The notes under the pieces are model-generated. The model saw only the letters and a list, made by a program, of their open reading frames with translations. It did no database searches and was not told the DNA's origin. A program made the position numbers and the translations under genes. A stretch of DNA of 64,000 bases from a virus. Below, piece by piece: positions 7,989 to 15,327 of this stretch; positions within the stretch are counted from its first letter, which is position 1; every line of letters begins with the position of its first letter. The stretch lies in IMG/VR virus record IMGVR_UViG_3300025617_000977, positions 1 through 64,000 of that record, one strand, 5' to 3'.

Positions 7989-8458
7989 TGAAATTTAAAG
8001 AAATGTATTTCCACGCTGTTGTTATTGCAGTATGCGGAAGTTTTTTAACAAGTGTAGCACAAGCAGAAACAACTAATGCAAATATCCAAGATCATTACAA
8101 GACTGTGATCGAACAACAACCATACCGTGTTGAAGTATGCAAGGATGTACAAACTCCTGTTTACGGTAATGTAGGCAGTGGTGCAAGCGCAGGCGATGTA
8201 CTAGGTGGTATGATCATTGGTGGACTTATTGGTAAGGGTGTTACCAATAAAGATAATGGTGCGGCCGCTGGCGCAGTTATTGGTGGTATGATTGCCGCTG
8301 ATAAAAATCAAAATAAACAGGGTATTACTGGCTATCGCACAGAGCGCCAATGTAGCGTAGAAACACGTTACGAAGAAACCCAGCGTGAAGTTTATAGTCA
8401 TAGCACAGTTACATTCTATGCTGATGGCAGTAAGCGAACACTAAAATTTAATAGGTAA
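7988..8458 (+). CDS. Exported glycine-zipper (17-kDa antigen-like) protein
   Basis: 156 residues. Residues 1-26 are a typical Sec signal peptide ending AQA before ETT, with no lipobox. A glycine zipper follows at about 73-101 (GGMIIGGLIGKGV, then GAAAGAVIGGMIA), as in the Rickettsia 17-kDa surface antigen/2TM family. Two Cys (51 and 122) could form a disulfide in the periplasm. A beta-type tail ends the protein. Host homologues associate with the outer membrane. In a phage it might alter the envelope, aid superinfection exclusion or support lysis; none of these is shown. ATG 7988 is chosen over 7967 because it starts the signal peptide. Confidence 0.75.
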   Translation: MKFKEMYFHAVVIAVCGSFLTSVAQAETTNANIQDHYKTVIEQQPYRVEVCKDVQTPVYGNVGSGASAGDVLGGMIIGGLIGKGVTNKDNGAAAGAVIGGMIAADKNQNKQGITGYRTERQCSVETRYEETQREVYSHSTVTFYADGSKRTLKFNR

Positions 8459-8462
8459 AAGT

Positions 8463-9020
8463 ATGCATCACCAAACAGACACATTACATGAAAGTAACTA
8501 TTTCCAAATATTTCCTACTTTGGTAGCAATGTACGAATTAGTCGGATATCATCCTGCTGAAGAACAAAAAGTAAAAGGACTTATCGAAAAAGAGAACAAT
8601 GATACAAAATCATTCTTAGATGACAATCGTTTACTATTATTGAAGCAACACATGAATGATTGTCTTAAAGCATACTCAAACGAGTACGGTGCTCAATATT
8701 ATGAAATCAAAGAATCGTGGTACAAAAAGATTCCGAACGGACAAGGACTAGCACCAACAACATATCCAAATGAACTGTTTATTGGTTATTACTTTCCACA
8801 TGCACATGAACAGGGAAATCATTTACTGTTAGATACTCCGTTTGAATCGACAGTCCATGTTCCAAAAGAAAATAGTGTTAGTATCTATACAGCAAAGAAC
8901 GAAAAGATATTACTCGACGCTGGTCGACTAGTTATTGTCCCTGCATCCATTAATCAACAATTAACAACAAATACAATGGATGATATGGATGTGATTATGT
9001 TTAATGTCCAATCTTGCTAA
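8463..9020 (+). CDS. Degenerate 2OG-oxygenase-like protein
   Basis: 185 residues. The opening (YFQIFPTLVAMYEL), the central W-Y-K-K-I segment and the strand order resemble the phage 2OG-Fe(II) oxygenases at 21550 and 46370. PHAHEQGN retains a His pair. Where the distal metal His should be, the sequence reads PASINQQL, and the co-substrate Arg is not evident. It may therefore be a non-catalytic relative or a differently liganded enzyme. It is the last gene before the promoter at 9048. Confidence 0.45.
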   Translation: MHHQTDTLHESNYFQIFPTLVAMYELVGYHPAEEQKVKGLIEKENNDTKSFLDDNRLLLLKQHMNDCLKAYSNEYGAQYYEIKESWYKKIPNGQGLAPTTYPNELFIGYYFPHAHEQGNHLLLDTPFESTVHVPKENSVSIYTAKNEKILLDAGRLVIVPASINQQLTTNTMDDMDVIMFNVQSC

Positions 9021-9047
9021 ATTGGTAAACTACATTTAAAAAAGTTG

Positions 9048-9076
9048 TTGACTTTGTTACAATTACAGTGTATAAT
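9048..9076 (+). promoter_or_regulatory. Sigma70-type promoter for the HTH gene
   Basis: TTGACT at 9048-9053, 17 bp, TATAAT at 9071-9076. A leader of about 55 nt follows, with AAAGGAGA before ATG 9138. Confidence 0.85.
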
Positions 9077-9137
9077 ATAAAAGATGAATAGGAATAATCT
9101 TGTTCACGTTTTTTAGAAAACACAAAGGAGATAGTCA

Positions 9138-9410
9138 ATGACTACTAAAACTAAAACAATCCAAGAAAGAGTATTAACTGCTCTTGAGTCAGGTAAGACA
9201 CTTACAGCGGCAGACATTAAAAACCGTTATGGTGCAGGTAACCCAGCGGCAGTGATCCAATCACTACGTTTTGCAGGTAACCCAATCTTTCTTAACACAA
9301 GAAAGAACAGCAAAGGCCAAACAGTATCACGTTACGTAATGGGTACAAAGGCTACTAGAAAAGTAATTGGTGCAGGTTACAAAGCACTAGCACAAGGTTT
9401 ACTAGACTAA
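9138..9410 (+). CDS. Small winged-helix/HTH-like protein
   Basis: 90 residues. Residues 9-50 (QERVLTALESGKTLTAADI, then a turn and a second helix AAVIQSLRFAG) look like a winged helix with the recognition helix near 35-45, followed by a basic wing. The gene has its own promoter and its own terminator, unlike most genes here, which indicates high independent expression. It could be an early transcription regulator or a nucleoid-type DNA binder. Confidence 0.6.
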   Translation: MTTKTKTIQERVLTALESGKTLTAADIKNRYGAGNPAAVIQSLRFAGNPIFLNTRKNSKGQTVSRYVMGTKATRKVIGAGYKALAQGLLD

Positions 9411-9439
9411 TAGTAACTTGATGTTATTTTCTTTTTGAG

Positions 9440-9470
9440 AATAGGCGGCCATTGTGTCGCCTATTTTCTT
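9440..9470 (+). terminator. Rho-independent terminator after the HTH gene
   Basis: AATAGGCG (9440-9447) pairs perfectly with CGCCTATT (9458-9465), with a 10-nt loop, and runs into TTTTCTTT. Confidence 0.85.
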
Positions 9471-9490
9471 TAGTAACTAGTCAAAAACAC

Positions 9491-9519
9491 TTGACTTTTT
9501 ACACAAGAGATACTATTAT
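9491..9519 (+). promoter_or_regulatory. Sigma70-type promoter for tRNA-Arg
   Basis: TTGACT at 9491-9496 and TATTAT at 9514-9519 with 17-bp spacing, ending 21 nt before the tRNA. It probably also transcribes the genes from 9637 onward. Confidence 0.75.
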
Positions 9520-9540
9520 TAATAGTAAGATACGTATTAC

Positions 9541-9617
9541 GTGCCTATGGTGGAGTTGGATACCACATCAGTTTGCGGAACTGAAGGTCCCAGGTTCGAG
9601 TCCTGGTAGGCACGCCA
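9541..9617 (+). tRNA. tRNA-Arg (anticodon GCG), CCA encoded
   Basis: A full cloverleaf can be drawn. The acceptor is GTGCCTA with TAGGCAC; the D stem is GTGG/CCAC; the anticodon stem TCAGT/ACTGA encloses the 7-nt loop TTGCGGA (anticodon GCG). The T stem is CCAGG/CCTGG with loop TTCGAGT. Discriminator G and encoded CCA end at 9617. The D-loop A after GG fits the Arg identity element A20. GCG reads CGC and CGU; CGU is the Arg codon often seen in this window's genes. Its own promoter precedes it and there is no terminator between it and the next gene. Confidence 0.93.
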
Positions 9618-9636
9618 AAAAGGATAAGGAGTGACA

Positions 9637-9837
9637 GTGAGTAATTATCCAAAGAAGCAAGGCGACAATAGTTGGATCGTCCAAGTGCAAGAAGACGGCA
9701 CTACAAAAGAATTATATCTACAATTTCCTCAAGAAGCAATCGATCAAGTTGGGTGGGACGAAGGTGATACCTTAATCTGGGAAGAATTAGATCATGGCAC
9801 ATGGCAACTAAGGAAGAAAGATGAAGATCAATCATGA
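9637..9837 (+). CDS. AbrB/MazE-like swapped-hairpin DNA-binding protein
   Basis: 66 residues. FPQEAIDQVGWDEGDTLIWE (about 29-48) is the AbrB/MazE pattern of a strand, helix and 'GW.EGD.L' turn, followed by the strand WQLRKK. Proteins of this fold bind DNA as dimers. No toxin gene is adjacent. AAGGAG lies just upstream of GTG 9637; an earlier GTG at 9631 overlaps that site. The gene is 19 nt after the tRNA. Confidence 0.65.
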   Translation: MSNYPKKQGDNSWIVQVQEDGTTKELYLQFPQEAIDQVGWDEGDTLIWEELDHGTWQLRKKDEDQS

Positions 9838-10333
9838 ACCGGTGTTTGACACAGCAAAAGTAGAACAGATTTACTCAGAGAAAGATGGCGTAGAAGTAAA
9901 GTACGTTTGCACTACAGACTTGCGAGCAAGTGATGTGCCTGTGGATGTATTCTATCGTGCAACACCGCATCCTGAATTTGGTAACCGCTACTTTGGCATT
10001 TACCACGATCACTTTCGCGGACACACAATGATTACAAACGCTGACTATGTGGAGTCACTTGAGTTCGGTATGATTGAAGTAGACGGTAAGTACTATTACA
10101 GTCAATCACACCACGACTACAAAGTAGTAGGCGACAAGATGATTGACGGCGGACGACAGTATATTCGTAGTAGCGGCGGTGTCGTTGCTATGCGTATCAA
10201 TAACGGCAAGTTCATTGCTAAGGACGTAGAAGATTTAGTTAGTATGGGCGATTTGAAGTTTACCACAGCAGGCGATTATATGAAACAGCAAGAAGAAGAA
10301 TATTACTATCCAGGGAGTGATCCACAAGTATGA
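9821..10333 (+). CDS. Conserved-type phage protein, unknown
   Basis: 170 residues, soluble, rich in Tyr, His and Asp, ending in an acidic EEEYYYPGSD tail. It overlaps the AbrB-like gene by 17 nt and the next gene by 4. The middle part (YFGIYHDHFRGH and 'YYYSQSHHDYK') has many His, but no ordered metal-binding motif that I can name. Function unknown. Confidence 0.6.
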   Translation: MKINHEPVFDTAKVEQIYSEKDGVEVKYVCTTDLRASDVPVDVFYRATPHPEFGNRYFGIYHDHFRGHTMITNADYVESLEFGMIEVDGKYYYSQSHHDYKVVGDKMIDGGRQYIRSSGGVVAMRINNGKFIAKDVEDLVSMGDLKFTTAGDYMKQQEEEYYYPGSDPQV

Positions 10334-10710
10334 AAGTTGGATTAAGTTTAAGTCGTTGTATGCGTGACATACTTGAAAAGAAAGTAGACATAGACAATGT
10401 GTTGGTAATTATTGCCCGCACAGACGTTGATCCGTATAATGAAAGCCATTGGAATGGAATTTGGAATGGCTATCTTTACGGCGGCACGAGTCATCCTGAA
10501 TGGGCAGGCTTAGAAGAGCATGAACAAGAAATGCGTGATGTGCTTGTTGAACTATACGAAAAAGGCAGACTACATCAGCCACGACAGTTTGGTGCTCACC
10601 CTCGTCGTATGCCTTACTACTGGTTAGACTGCGTGGTGACTCCCGAAGAACACAATCCTGCACAACAGAAAGCGTGGGATTTTTATAAACTTATAACGGA
10701 CTTAGCATGA
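10330..10710 (+). CDS. Conserved T4-like phage protein, unknown
   Basis: 126 residues. The start MKVGLSLSRCMRDILEKK followed by VDIDNVLVIIARTD is a pattern I associate with small proteins of T4-like marine phages; no function is attached to it. The overlap with both neighbours is 4 nt (ATGA type), so it is translated as part of the 9637-13660 string. Confidence 0.6.
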   Translation: MKVGLSLSRCMRDILEKKVDIDNVLVIIARTDVDPYNESHWNGIWNGYLYGGTSHPEWAGLEEHEQEMRDVLVELYEKGRLHQPRQFGAHPRRMPYYWLDCVVTPEEHNPAQQKAWDFYKLITDLA

Positions 10711-10919
10711 CATTACCAATTGAAAGAACAAATGCAGTACTAAATGTAGAACGATTCCTAATGGACTTGCGAGATCCTAAAAAGTATCCACGGGTACCGA
10801 GTGAAGTTCGCAAGCAAGCAAGTAGCCTACTCAAGCACTATCCACGTAAGTTTGATATGATGGAGCCGGCGGAAAGTTTTGAACCTATTACAGAATGGTC
10901 ATATGAAAAGGAAGAATAA
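10707..10919 (+). CDS. BPSL0761-like small protein
   Basis: 70 residues. The start MTLPIERTNAVLNVERFLMD, then LRDPKKYPRVPSEVRKQA and a LLKHYP segment, match the small BPSL0761-type family found in proteobacteria and phages, of unknown function. It overlaps the upstream gene by 4 nt and the glyA start by 1 nt. Confidence 0.6.
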   Translation: MTLPIERTNAVLNVERFLMDLRDPKKYPRVPSEVRKQASSLLKHYPRKFDMMEPAESFEPITEWSYEKEE

Positions 10920-12058
10920 TGGATCAACGAATTAATAATATTCTTGCAAAAGAAACAGACAGACAGCATCAAACTATAGAACTTATCGCAAGTGAGAATT
11001 TTGCAAGTGAAGCAGTGATGCAACTTGCAGGCAGTGTGTTTACTAACAAGTATGCTGAAGGCTATCCGGGCAAGCGTTACTACAACGGTTGCGAACACAT
11101 GGACGAGATTGAAACACTTGCTATTGAACAGTTAAAAGAACTGTACGGCTGTGAGTTTGCTAATGTTCAACCACACTGTGGTGCTAATGCCAACACAGCA
11201 ATCTATCTTGCATTTCTCAAACCAGGTGACAAGATCCTAGGTATGGACTTAGCAAGTGGTGGTCACTTGTCACACGGTGCACCAGTTAATATCTCTGGTA
11301 AGATTTACGAAGCGCATTCATATGGTGTAGATGAAGCAGGCTGGCTTGATTACGATGCAATATATAAACAAGCAGAAGAAGTACAACCTCGTATAATCGT
11401 TGCAGGTGCAAGTGCTTATCCACGTGAGATTGATTGGGAGAAGTTCCGTGCTATTGCTGACAATGTAGGTGCATTATTGTTAGTTGATATGGCACACTAT
11501 TCAGGACTTATTGCAGGCGGTGTGTATCCGTCACCTGTACCTTACGCAGACTTTGTTACTTCAACTACACACAAAACACTACGTGGTCCTAGAGGTGGTA
11601 TTATCCTATGGAACGATGAAGCATTTACAAAGAAGATTAACAGTGCAATCTTCCCAGGTACACAAGGCGGTCCGTTGATGAACATTGTTGCCGCTAAAGC
11701 ACAAGCGTTCGTAGAAGCAAATACAAGCAATTTTAAGCAGTACAGTGCAGACGTTGTACGCAACGCTAAGGCTATGTGTGATGTGCTTAGACAGCGCGAT
11801 ATGACGGTGCAAACCGGCGGTACTGACTCGCACATTATTCTTGTGGATCTAAGCGACAGCAAGTACAGTGGGCGTGAAGCCGCAGACTTGTTGGAAGAAA
11901 ATGGCATCACTGTAAACAAAAACGGTATTCCAAATGATCCACGTAACTTTGTAGAAACAAGTGGCATCCGTATTGGCACTGCCGCAGAAACTACACGCGG
12001 TCATGACGAAATGTGGTTCCGCAAACTAGCACATAAGATTGCAGATATTTTGGAGTAA
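10919..12058 (+). CDS. glyA: Serine hydroxymethyltransferase (short form)
   Basis: 379 residues, about 40 fewer than the usual bacterial enzyme; the loss is at the C-terminus. The core is intact: ELIASENFAS near 21-30, HCGANAN near 86, the Asp/His pocket VDMAHYSG (189-196), and PLP-binding Lys219 in TSTTHKTLRGPRGG. SHMT turns serine and THF into glycine and methylene-THF, the carbon donor for ThyX, which this phage encodes at 46936. Together with dCMP deaminase (47819) this points to dTMP synthesis during infection. The start overlaps the upstream stop. Confidence 0.93.
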   Translation: MDQRINNILAKETDRQHQTIELIASENFASEAVMQLAGSVFTNKYAEGYPGKRYYNGCEHMDEIETLAIEQLKELYGCEFANVQPHCGANANTAIYLAFLKPGDKILGMDLASGGHLSHGAPVNISGKIYEAHSYGVDEAGWLDYDAIYKQAEEVQPRIIVAGASAYPREIDWEKFRAIADNVGALLLVDMAHYSGLIAGGVYPSPVPYADFVTSTTHKTLRGPRGGIILWNDEAFTKKINSAIFPGTQGGPLMNIVAAKAQAFVEANTSNFKQYSADVVRNAKAMCDVLRQRDMTVQTGGTDSHIILVDLSDSKYSGREAADLLEENGITVNKNGIPNDPRNFVETSGIRIGTAAETTRGHDEMWFRKLAHKIADILE

Positions 12059-12061
12059 GCA

Positions 12062-12247
12062 ATGTATGCAGTAATGGTTTGTCTTGACGGCAAAGACGAT
12101 TGGATTTATATTACTAAACAAACAGAGCATTGTTGGGACTTGCAACCTGAACTGTTTGAAGATGCACACGAAGCGATGGAGTTTGCGAAAACATTCCAAC
12201 TTCCTGACAAACCAGAGAATGTAATGGTGGTAGATTACAATGAGTGA
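12062..12247 (+). CDS. Small conserved-type phage protein, unknown
   Basis: 61 residues. Beta strand MYAVMVCLDGKDDWIYIT, then a helix DAHEAMEFAKTF and a final strand VMVVDY give a compact beta-alpha-beta look. It lies 3 nt after glyA and overlaps the next gene by 8 nt. Function unknown. Confidence 0.55.
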   Translation: MYAVMVCLDGKDDWIYITKQTEHCWDLQPELFEDAHEAMEFAKTFQLPDKPENVMVVDYNE

Positions 12248-12701
12248 CGATCGAGAAAAAGCATTACAAGCACTTAGTGACTTAGGTCAAGAGATGGAAA
12301 AGTCTCGTAAGCAGTATGAAGAAGAAAACGATGCGTGGTGGGAAGGCCTCACTGAAACAGAGCGCGAAGATGCTTTCTTTGCAGTTGTGAAGCGTATACA
12401 CCGTGCAGACTTGCAAGACGGCGGAACCTATCGATATGCATTGTACAACGTGTTTGGTTTTGATCCGGGCATGTACATGAAAGGTATGGACTGTGGTTAT
12501 ATGGCTATACACAATGCCATTGGCGACGGCGAAGACTATCAAGCAATGCGTGGCGTTAATCGTCTTGAAGTAATCGACGATACTGGACGAGCATATGTAA
12601 AATATCTTGACAAAGATGAAGGAATCAAATATAGTTTACAAGATGACAATCGTACACTAAAAGTGTTTATTGATAAGTTGCGTTGGAAAGAAGACCTATG
12701 A
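12240..12701 (+). CDS. Conserved-type phage protein, unknown
   Basis: 153 residues. A charged N-terminal helix (about 1-50) is followed by a YNVFGFDPGMYMKGMDCGYMAIHNA segment shown here only by its key residues (Gly/Asp/Cys/His mix), and a basic C-terminus. No catalytic motif could be assigned. It is embedded in the 9637-13660 operon with 4-8 nt overlaps. Confidence 0.55.
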   Translation: MSDDREKALQALSDLGQEMEKSRKQYEEENDAWWEGLTETEREDAFFAVVKRIHRADLQDGGTYRYALYNVFGFDPGMYMKGMDCGYMAIHNAIGDGEDYQAMRGVNRLEVIDDTGRAYVKYLDKDEGIKYSLQDDNRTLKVFIDKLRWKEDL

Positions 12702-12865
12702 CGAGCAAATATAAAGTTGCACAAGTCAAGTTTAATGGCGGTCGTGGGGCTTTGCTCTGTGACGGGTGTAGTGTTATAATAGCATATGGCACCGAGCATG
12801 AGGATAGGAAACACTACTGTCCTATGTGCATGAGCGGTAAGTGTACGACGAGGAATAAAAAATGA
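12698..12865 (+). CDS. Small zinc-ribbon protein
   Basis: 55 residues. CDGC (about 23-26) and CPMC (about 42-45) are two CxxC knuckles spaced like a zinc ribbon, with a basic tail. ATG 12698 overlaps the previous stop by 4 nt; a TTG at 12683 would be inside that gene and is not needed. Likely binds nucleic acid or another protein; no closer assignment. Confidence 0.6.
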   Translation: MTSKYKVAQVKFNGGRGALLCDGCSVIIAYGTEHEDRKHYCPMCMSGKCTTRNKK

Positions 12866-13488
12866 AAGTCAAGATATCTAATTATCCAAACAGACTAACG
12901 TGTCGTATCCATACACGTTATATGGACAAGAAGTACGGCTACGTAGACTGGCCTACTGAATACAATCGTACTGAGCGTGTGTTAGAACAGTTCGAAGACG
13001 CTGTACAAAGCGTCTACAACGTGTTTAACTGGGCGTGGTTTGACAGACGTACACAGAAAGTTAAGGTGCGTATAGACCGTTGGGACACTTGGAGTATGGA
13101 TCATACTCTTGCTCCTATCATCTTGCCTATGCTAGTGCAGTTAAGAGCAAGCAAACACGGCGCTCCAATGGTAGACATGAAAGATGTTCCAAAAGAACTA
13201 CGTGCTACTAAAAAACAACTAGACGCATACGGCAAGAACGGTGATGTTGATCCAAAGCACTTTGATCGGTGGGACTGGATCATGGACGAAATGATTTGGG
13301 CGTTCGAACAAAAGAATCGTGATGATTGGGAAGATGATTACTATGGACCATACATTGAAAGCGAAGATAAAAGAGAATTATTTGGTCGGTTTGAATGGAC
13401 AGACGACGAAGGTAGACAGAAACATCAAGAAAGAATGAGCAACGGTTTTAGGCTCTTCGGAAAATATTTTGAAAATCTCTGGGATTAG
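12862..13488 (+). CDS. Conserved-type T4-like phage protein, unknown
   Basis: 208 residues, rich in Trp, Asp and Arg. A stretch around 130-150 (VDPKHFDRWDWIMDEMIWAF) is strikingly aromatic and recurs, as far as I recall, in marine T4-like phages. No enzyme motif or membrane segment. It overlaps the zinc-ribbon gene by 4 nt. Confidence 0.6.
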   Translation: MKVKISNYPNRLTCRIHTRYMDKKYGYVDWPTEYNRTERVLEQFEDAVQSVYNVFNWAWFDRRTQKVKVRIDRWDTWSMDHTLAPIILPMLVQLRASKHGAPMVDMKDVPKELRATKKQLDAYGKNGDVDPKHFDRWDWIMDEMIWAFEQKNRDDWEDDYYGPYIESEDKRELFGRFEWTDDEGRQKHQERMSNGFRLFGKYFENLWD

Positions 13489-13492
13489 ATTA

Positions 13493-13660
13493 ATGTGGGA
13501 AATATGGTGCAAGGCAATTGGGCAAAAAGCCTATGACGACGATCGTAAAGCAGACAACGTAGCGATATTGCGCACTCTGTGGGTGATATTACATATCGCC
13601 ACTTGCTTGGCTATTATATTAAATGCAATAGCAAATCATGGTTGGGGGTTATTTTGGTAA
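13493..13660 (+). CDS. Small single-span membrane protein
   Basis: 55 residues from ATG 13493. Residues about 28-46 (TLWVILHIATCLAIILNAI) form one hydrophobic helix with a charged N-terminal part. It ends the operon before the ligase promoter. A longer frame from 13469 would overlap the preceding gene without a ribosome site. Possible roles are envelope modification or superinfection exclusion. Confidence 0.5.
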   Translation: MWEIWCKAIGQKAYDDDRKADNVAILRTLWVILHIATCLAIILNAIANHGWGLFW

Positions 13661-13668
13661 AAAAGAAC

Positions 13669-13697
13669 TTGACAAATGGTCCTGATTCTATTATAAT
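13669..13697 (+). promoter_or_regulatory. Consensus sigma70 promoter for DNA ligase
   Basis: TTGACA at 13669-13674, 17 bp, TATAAT at 13692-13697; both hexamers perfect. Ligase ATG follows at 13729. Confidence 0.88.
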
Positions 13698-13728
13698 ATA
13701 AAAATAATAAGGCAATAGAGAGGCACAC

Positions 13729-15036
13729 ATGAGAACGCAACCAGACGCAATTATTAGGCAACTTGAAATTCACCCTAGTCGCTTAAACAAAGAAGCAATT
13801 ATTCAAGCGGCACACGAAGAAGGTGTTCCAGAGTTCTTTGAAGGATTGCGCATGGCACTTGATGCTCTTGTAACATTTGGTGTGAAGCAAGTACCCGAGC
13901 GTTCAGATGTGCTAACAGGACAAGGACTTAGTTGGGATAACTTCAAAGTCCTTGCTAATCAACTTATTAACCGTGAACTAACAGGACATGCGGCTCGCGA
14001 TGCAATTGAACTTGCAATGGGCGTTGCTACTACAGAACAGTGGAATGATTGGTACCGTCGTATCCTTATCAAGGACCTACGCTGTGGTGTAAGTGAAAAG
14101 ACTGTAAACAAAGTAGTGCCAGGTACAGTGCCTGTGTTTACTTGCGCTCTTGCACATGACAGTCTCAAGCACGAAAAGAAAATGACAGGTAAGAAACAAA
14201 TTGAAGTTAAACTTGACGGTGTTCGTGTACTAGCAGTATGCAAAGGCGGTAAAGTAGAATTGTTTAGTCGTAACGGAAAACAGTTTCATAACTTCCCACA
14301 CATTATTGCAGAGATCGAAACAGTGTTAGAACGTAAGCCTAGTCCATATGACTGTGTACTAGACGGTGAAGTAATGAGCAAAGACTTCCAAGACCTTATG
14401 AAGCAAGTACATCGTAAAGATGGTAAAGCCGCAACCGACTCAGTGCTACACTTGTTTGACTTTATTCCGTTGAAAGACTTTTTACAAGGCAGTTGGGATA
14501 AACCACAAACATATCGTAGTAACTTAGTTAAGTATTGGGTAAAGGAAAATCAAGACCTCTTAGAGCACGTACAAGCGTGTGAGTGGGAAGATGTTGACTT
14601 GGACACCCAAGAAGGCCAAGAACGCTTTGTAGCGTTAAATAAAGCGGCTGTAGACGGTGGTTACGAAGGAGTTATGATCAAGGACGTTGATGCTCCTTAT
14701 GAGTGCAAACGAACACATGCCTGGCTTAAAGCAAAACCATTTATTGAAGTGACATTGGAGGTGAAGGATGTCGAAGAAGGAACAGGACGAAACGAAGGAC
14801 GACTTGGTGCATTGGTATGCGCAGGAGAAGACGATGGAAGAATGGTCCAAGTCAATTGCGGGAGCGGGTTTAGTGACAGCGATCGCGATAGTTTTTGGAA
14901 TAGTCGTAGCAGTCTTATTGGGCAACTTGTAGAGGTTAGAGCAGATGCTATTACACAAAATCAAGACGGTACTTATTCGCTTAGGTTTCCAAGGTTCAAA
15001 ACGTTCCGAGGATTTGAAGTCGGTGAGAAAATCTAA
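13729..15036 (+). CDS. ATP-dependent DNA ligase (T4 gp30-like)
   Basis: 435 residues. VKLDGVRV places the adenylated Lys at 161 (motif I KxDG). FSRNGK (motif III), a DGEVM strand near motif IIIa, EGVMIK (motif IV) and WLKAKP (motif V) follow in order. An OB domain (about 340-435) completes the two-domain core; the N-terminal 150 residues form the DNA-binding domain. It seals nicks between Okazaki fragments and in repair. It has its own consensus promoter and works with the clamp loader at 44789. Confidence 0.93.
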   Translation: MRTQPDAIIRQLEIHPSRLNKEAIIQAAHEEGVPEFFEGLRMALDALVTFGVKQVPERSDVLTGQGLSWDNFKVLANQLINRELTGHAARDAIELAMGVATTEQWNDWYRRILIKDLRCGVSEKTVNKVVPGTVPVFTCALAHDSLKHEKKMTGKKQIEVKLDGVRVLAVCKGGKVELFSRNGKQFHNFPHIIAEIETVLERKPSPYDCVLDGEVMSKDFQDLMKQVHRKDGKAATDSVLHLFDFIPLKDFLQGSWDKPQTYRSNLVKYWVKENQDLLEHVQACEWEDVDLDTQEGQERFVALNKAAVDGGYEGVMIKDVDAPYECKRTHAWLKAKPFIEVTLEVKDVEEGTGRNEGRLGALVCAGEDDGRMVQVNCGSGFSDSDRDSFWNSRSSLIGQLVEVRADAITQNQDGTYSLRFPRFKTFRGFEVGEKI

Positions 15037-15073
15037 TGTGGTACGTTGGGATTTAACCAAAGAAGGTTGATTG

Positions 15074-15274
15074 ATGTTAGAAAATATTGTAATTACTACA
15101 ACACCAAATGCAAGTAAGTTTCGACTGTTCTGCACAGAGAAGTGGTACGAACACAAGGACGAGATTCTTGCTTGGACTGGAAAGGCACTGATCGAATATG
15201 ACAGTACCTATTATTTTAGAAAACACCGTTGGCTTCTAAAGAAGATGTTTAAGGAACAACAAAACCATTTTTAG
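15074..15274 (+). CDS. Small protein, unknown
   Basis: 66 residues, with a beta strand start MLENIVITTTP and an aromatic/basic C-terminus (YYFRKHRWLLKKMFKEQ). It follows the ligase by 37 nt and ends exactly where the next promoter's -35 begins. No recognised motif. Confidence 0.45.
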   Translation: MLENIVITTTPNASKFRLFCTEKWYEHKDEILAWTGKALIEYDSTYYFRKHRWLLKKMFKEQQNHF

Positions 15275-15302
15275 TTGACTTTTGTAAAAAGTCATATATA
15301 AT
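15275..15302 (+). promoter_or_regulatory. Sigma70-type promoter
   Basis: TTGACT at 15275-15280, 16-bp spacer, TATAAT at 15297-15302. It precedes the 428-residue protein. Confidence 0.78.
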
Positions 15303-15327
15303 ATAAAAAACATCAGGAGAATTGACA

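Noticed and set aside
9452-9634. 60-codon frame running across the tRNA
   Set aside because: It crosses the terminator, promoter and the whole tRNA-Arg and has no plausible start; a chance frame.
11542-11979. 145-codon reverse frame inside glyA
   Set aside because: Antisense shadow of a well-conserved gene, with no ribosome site and biased composition.
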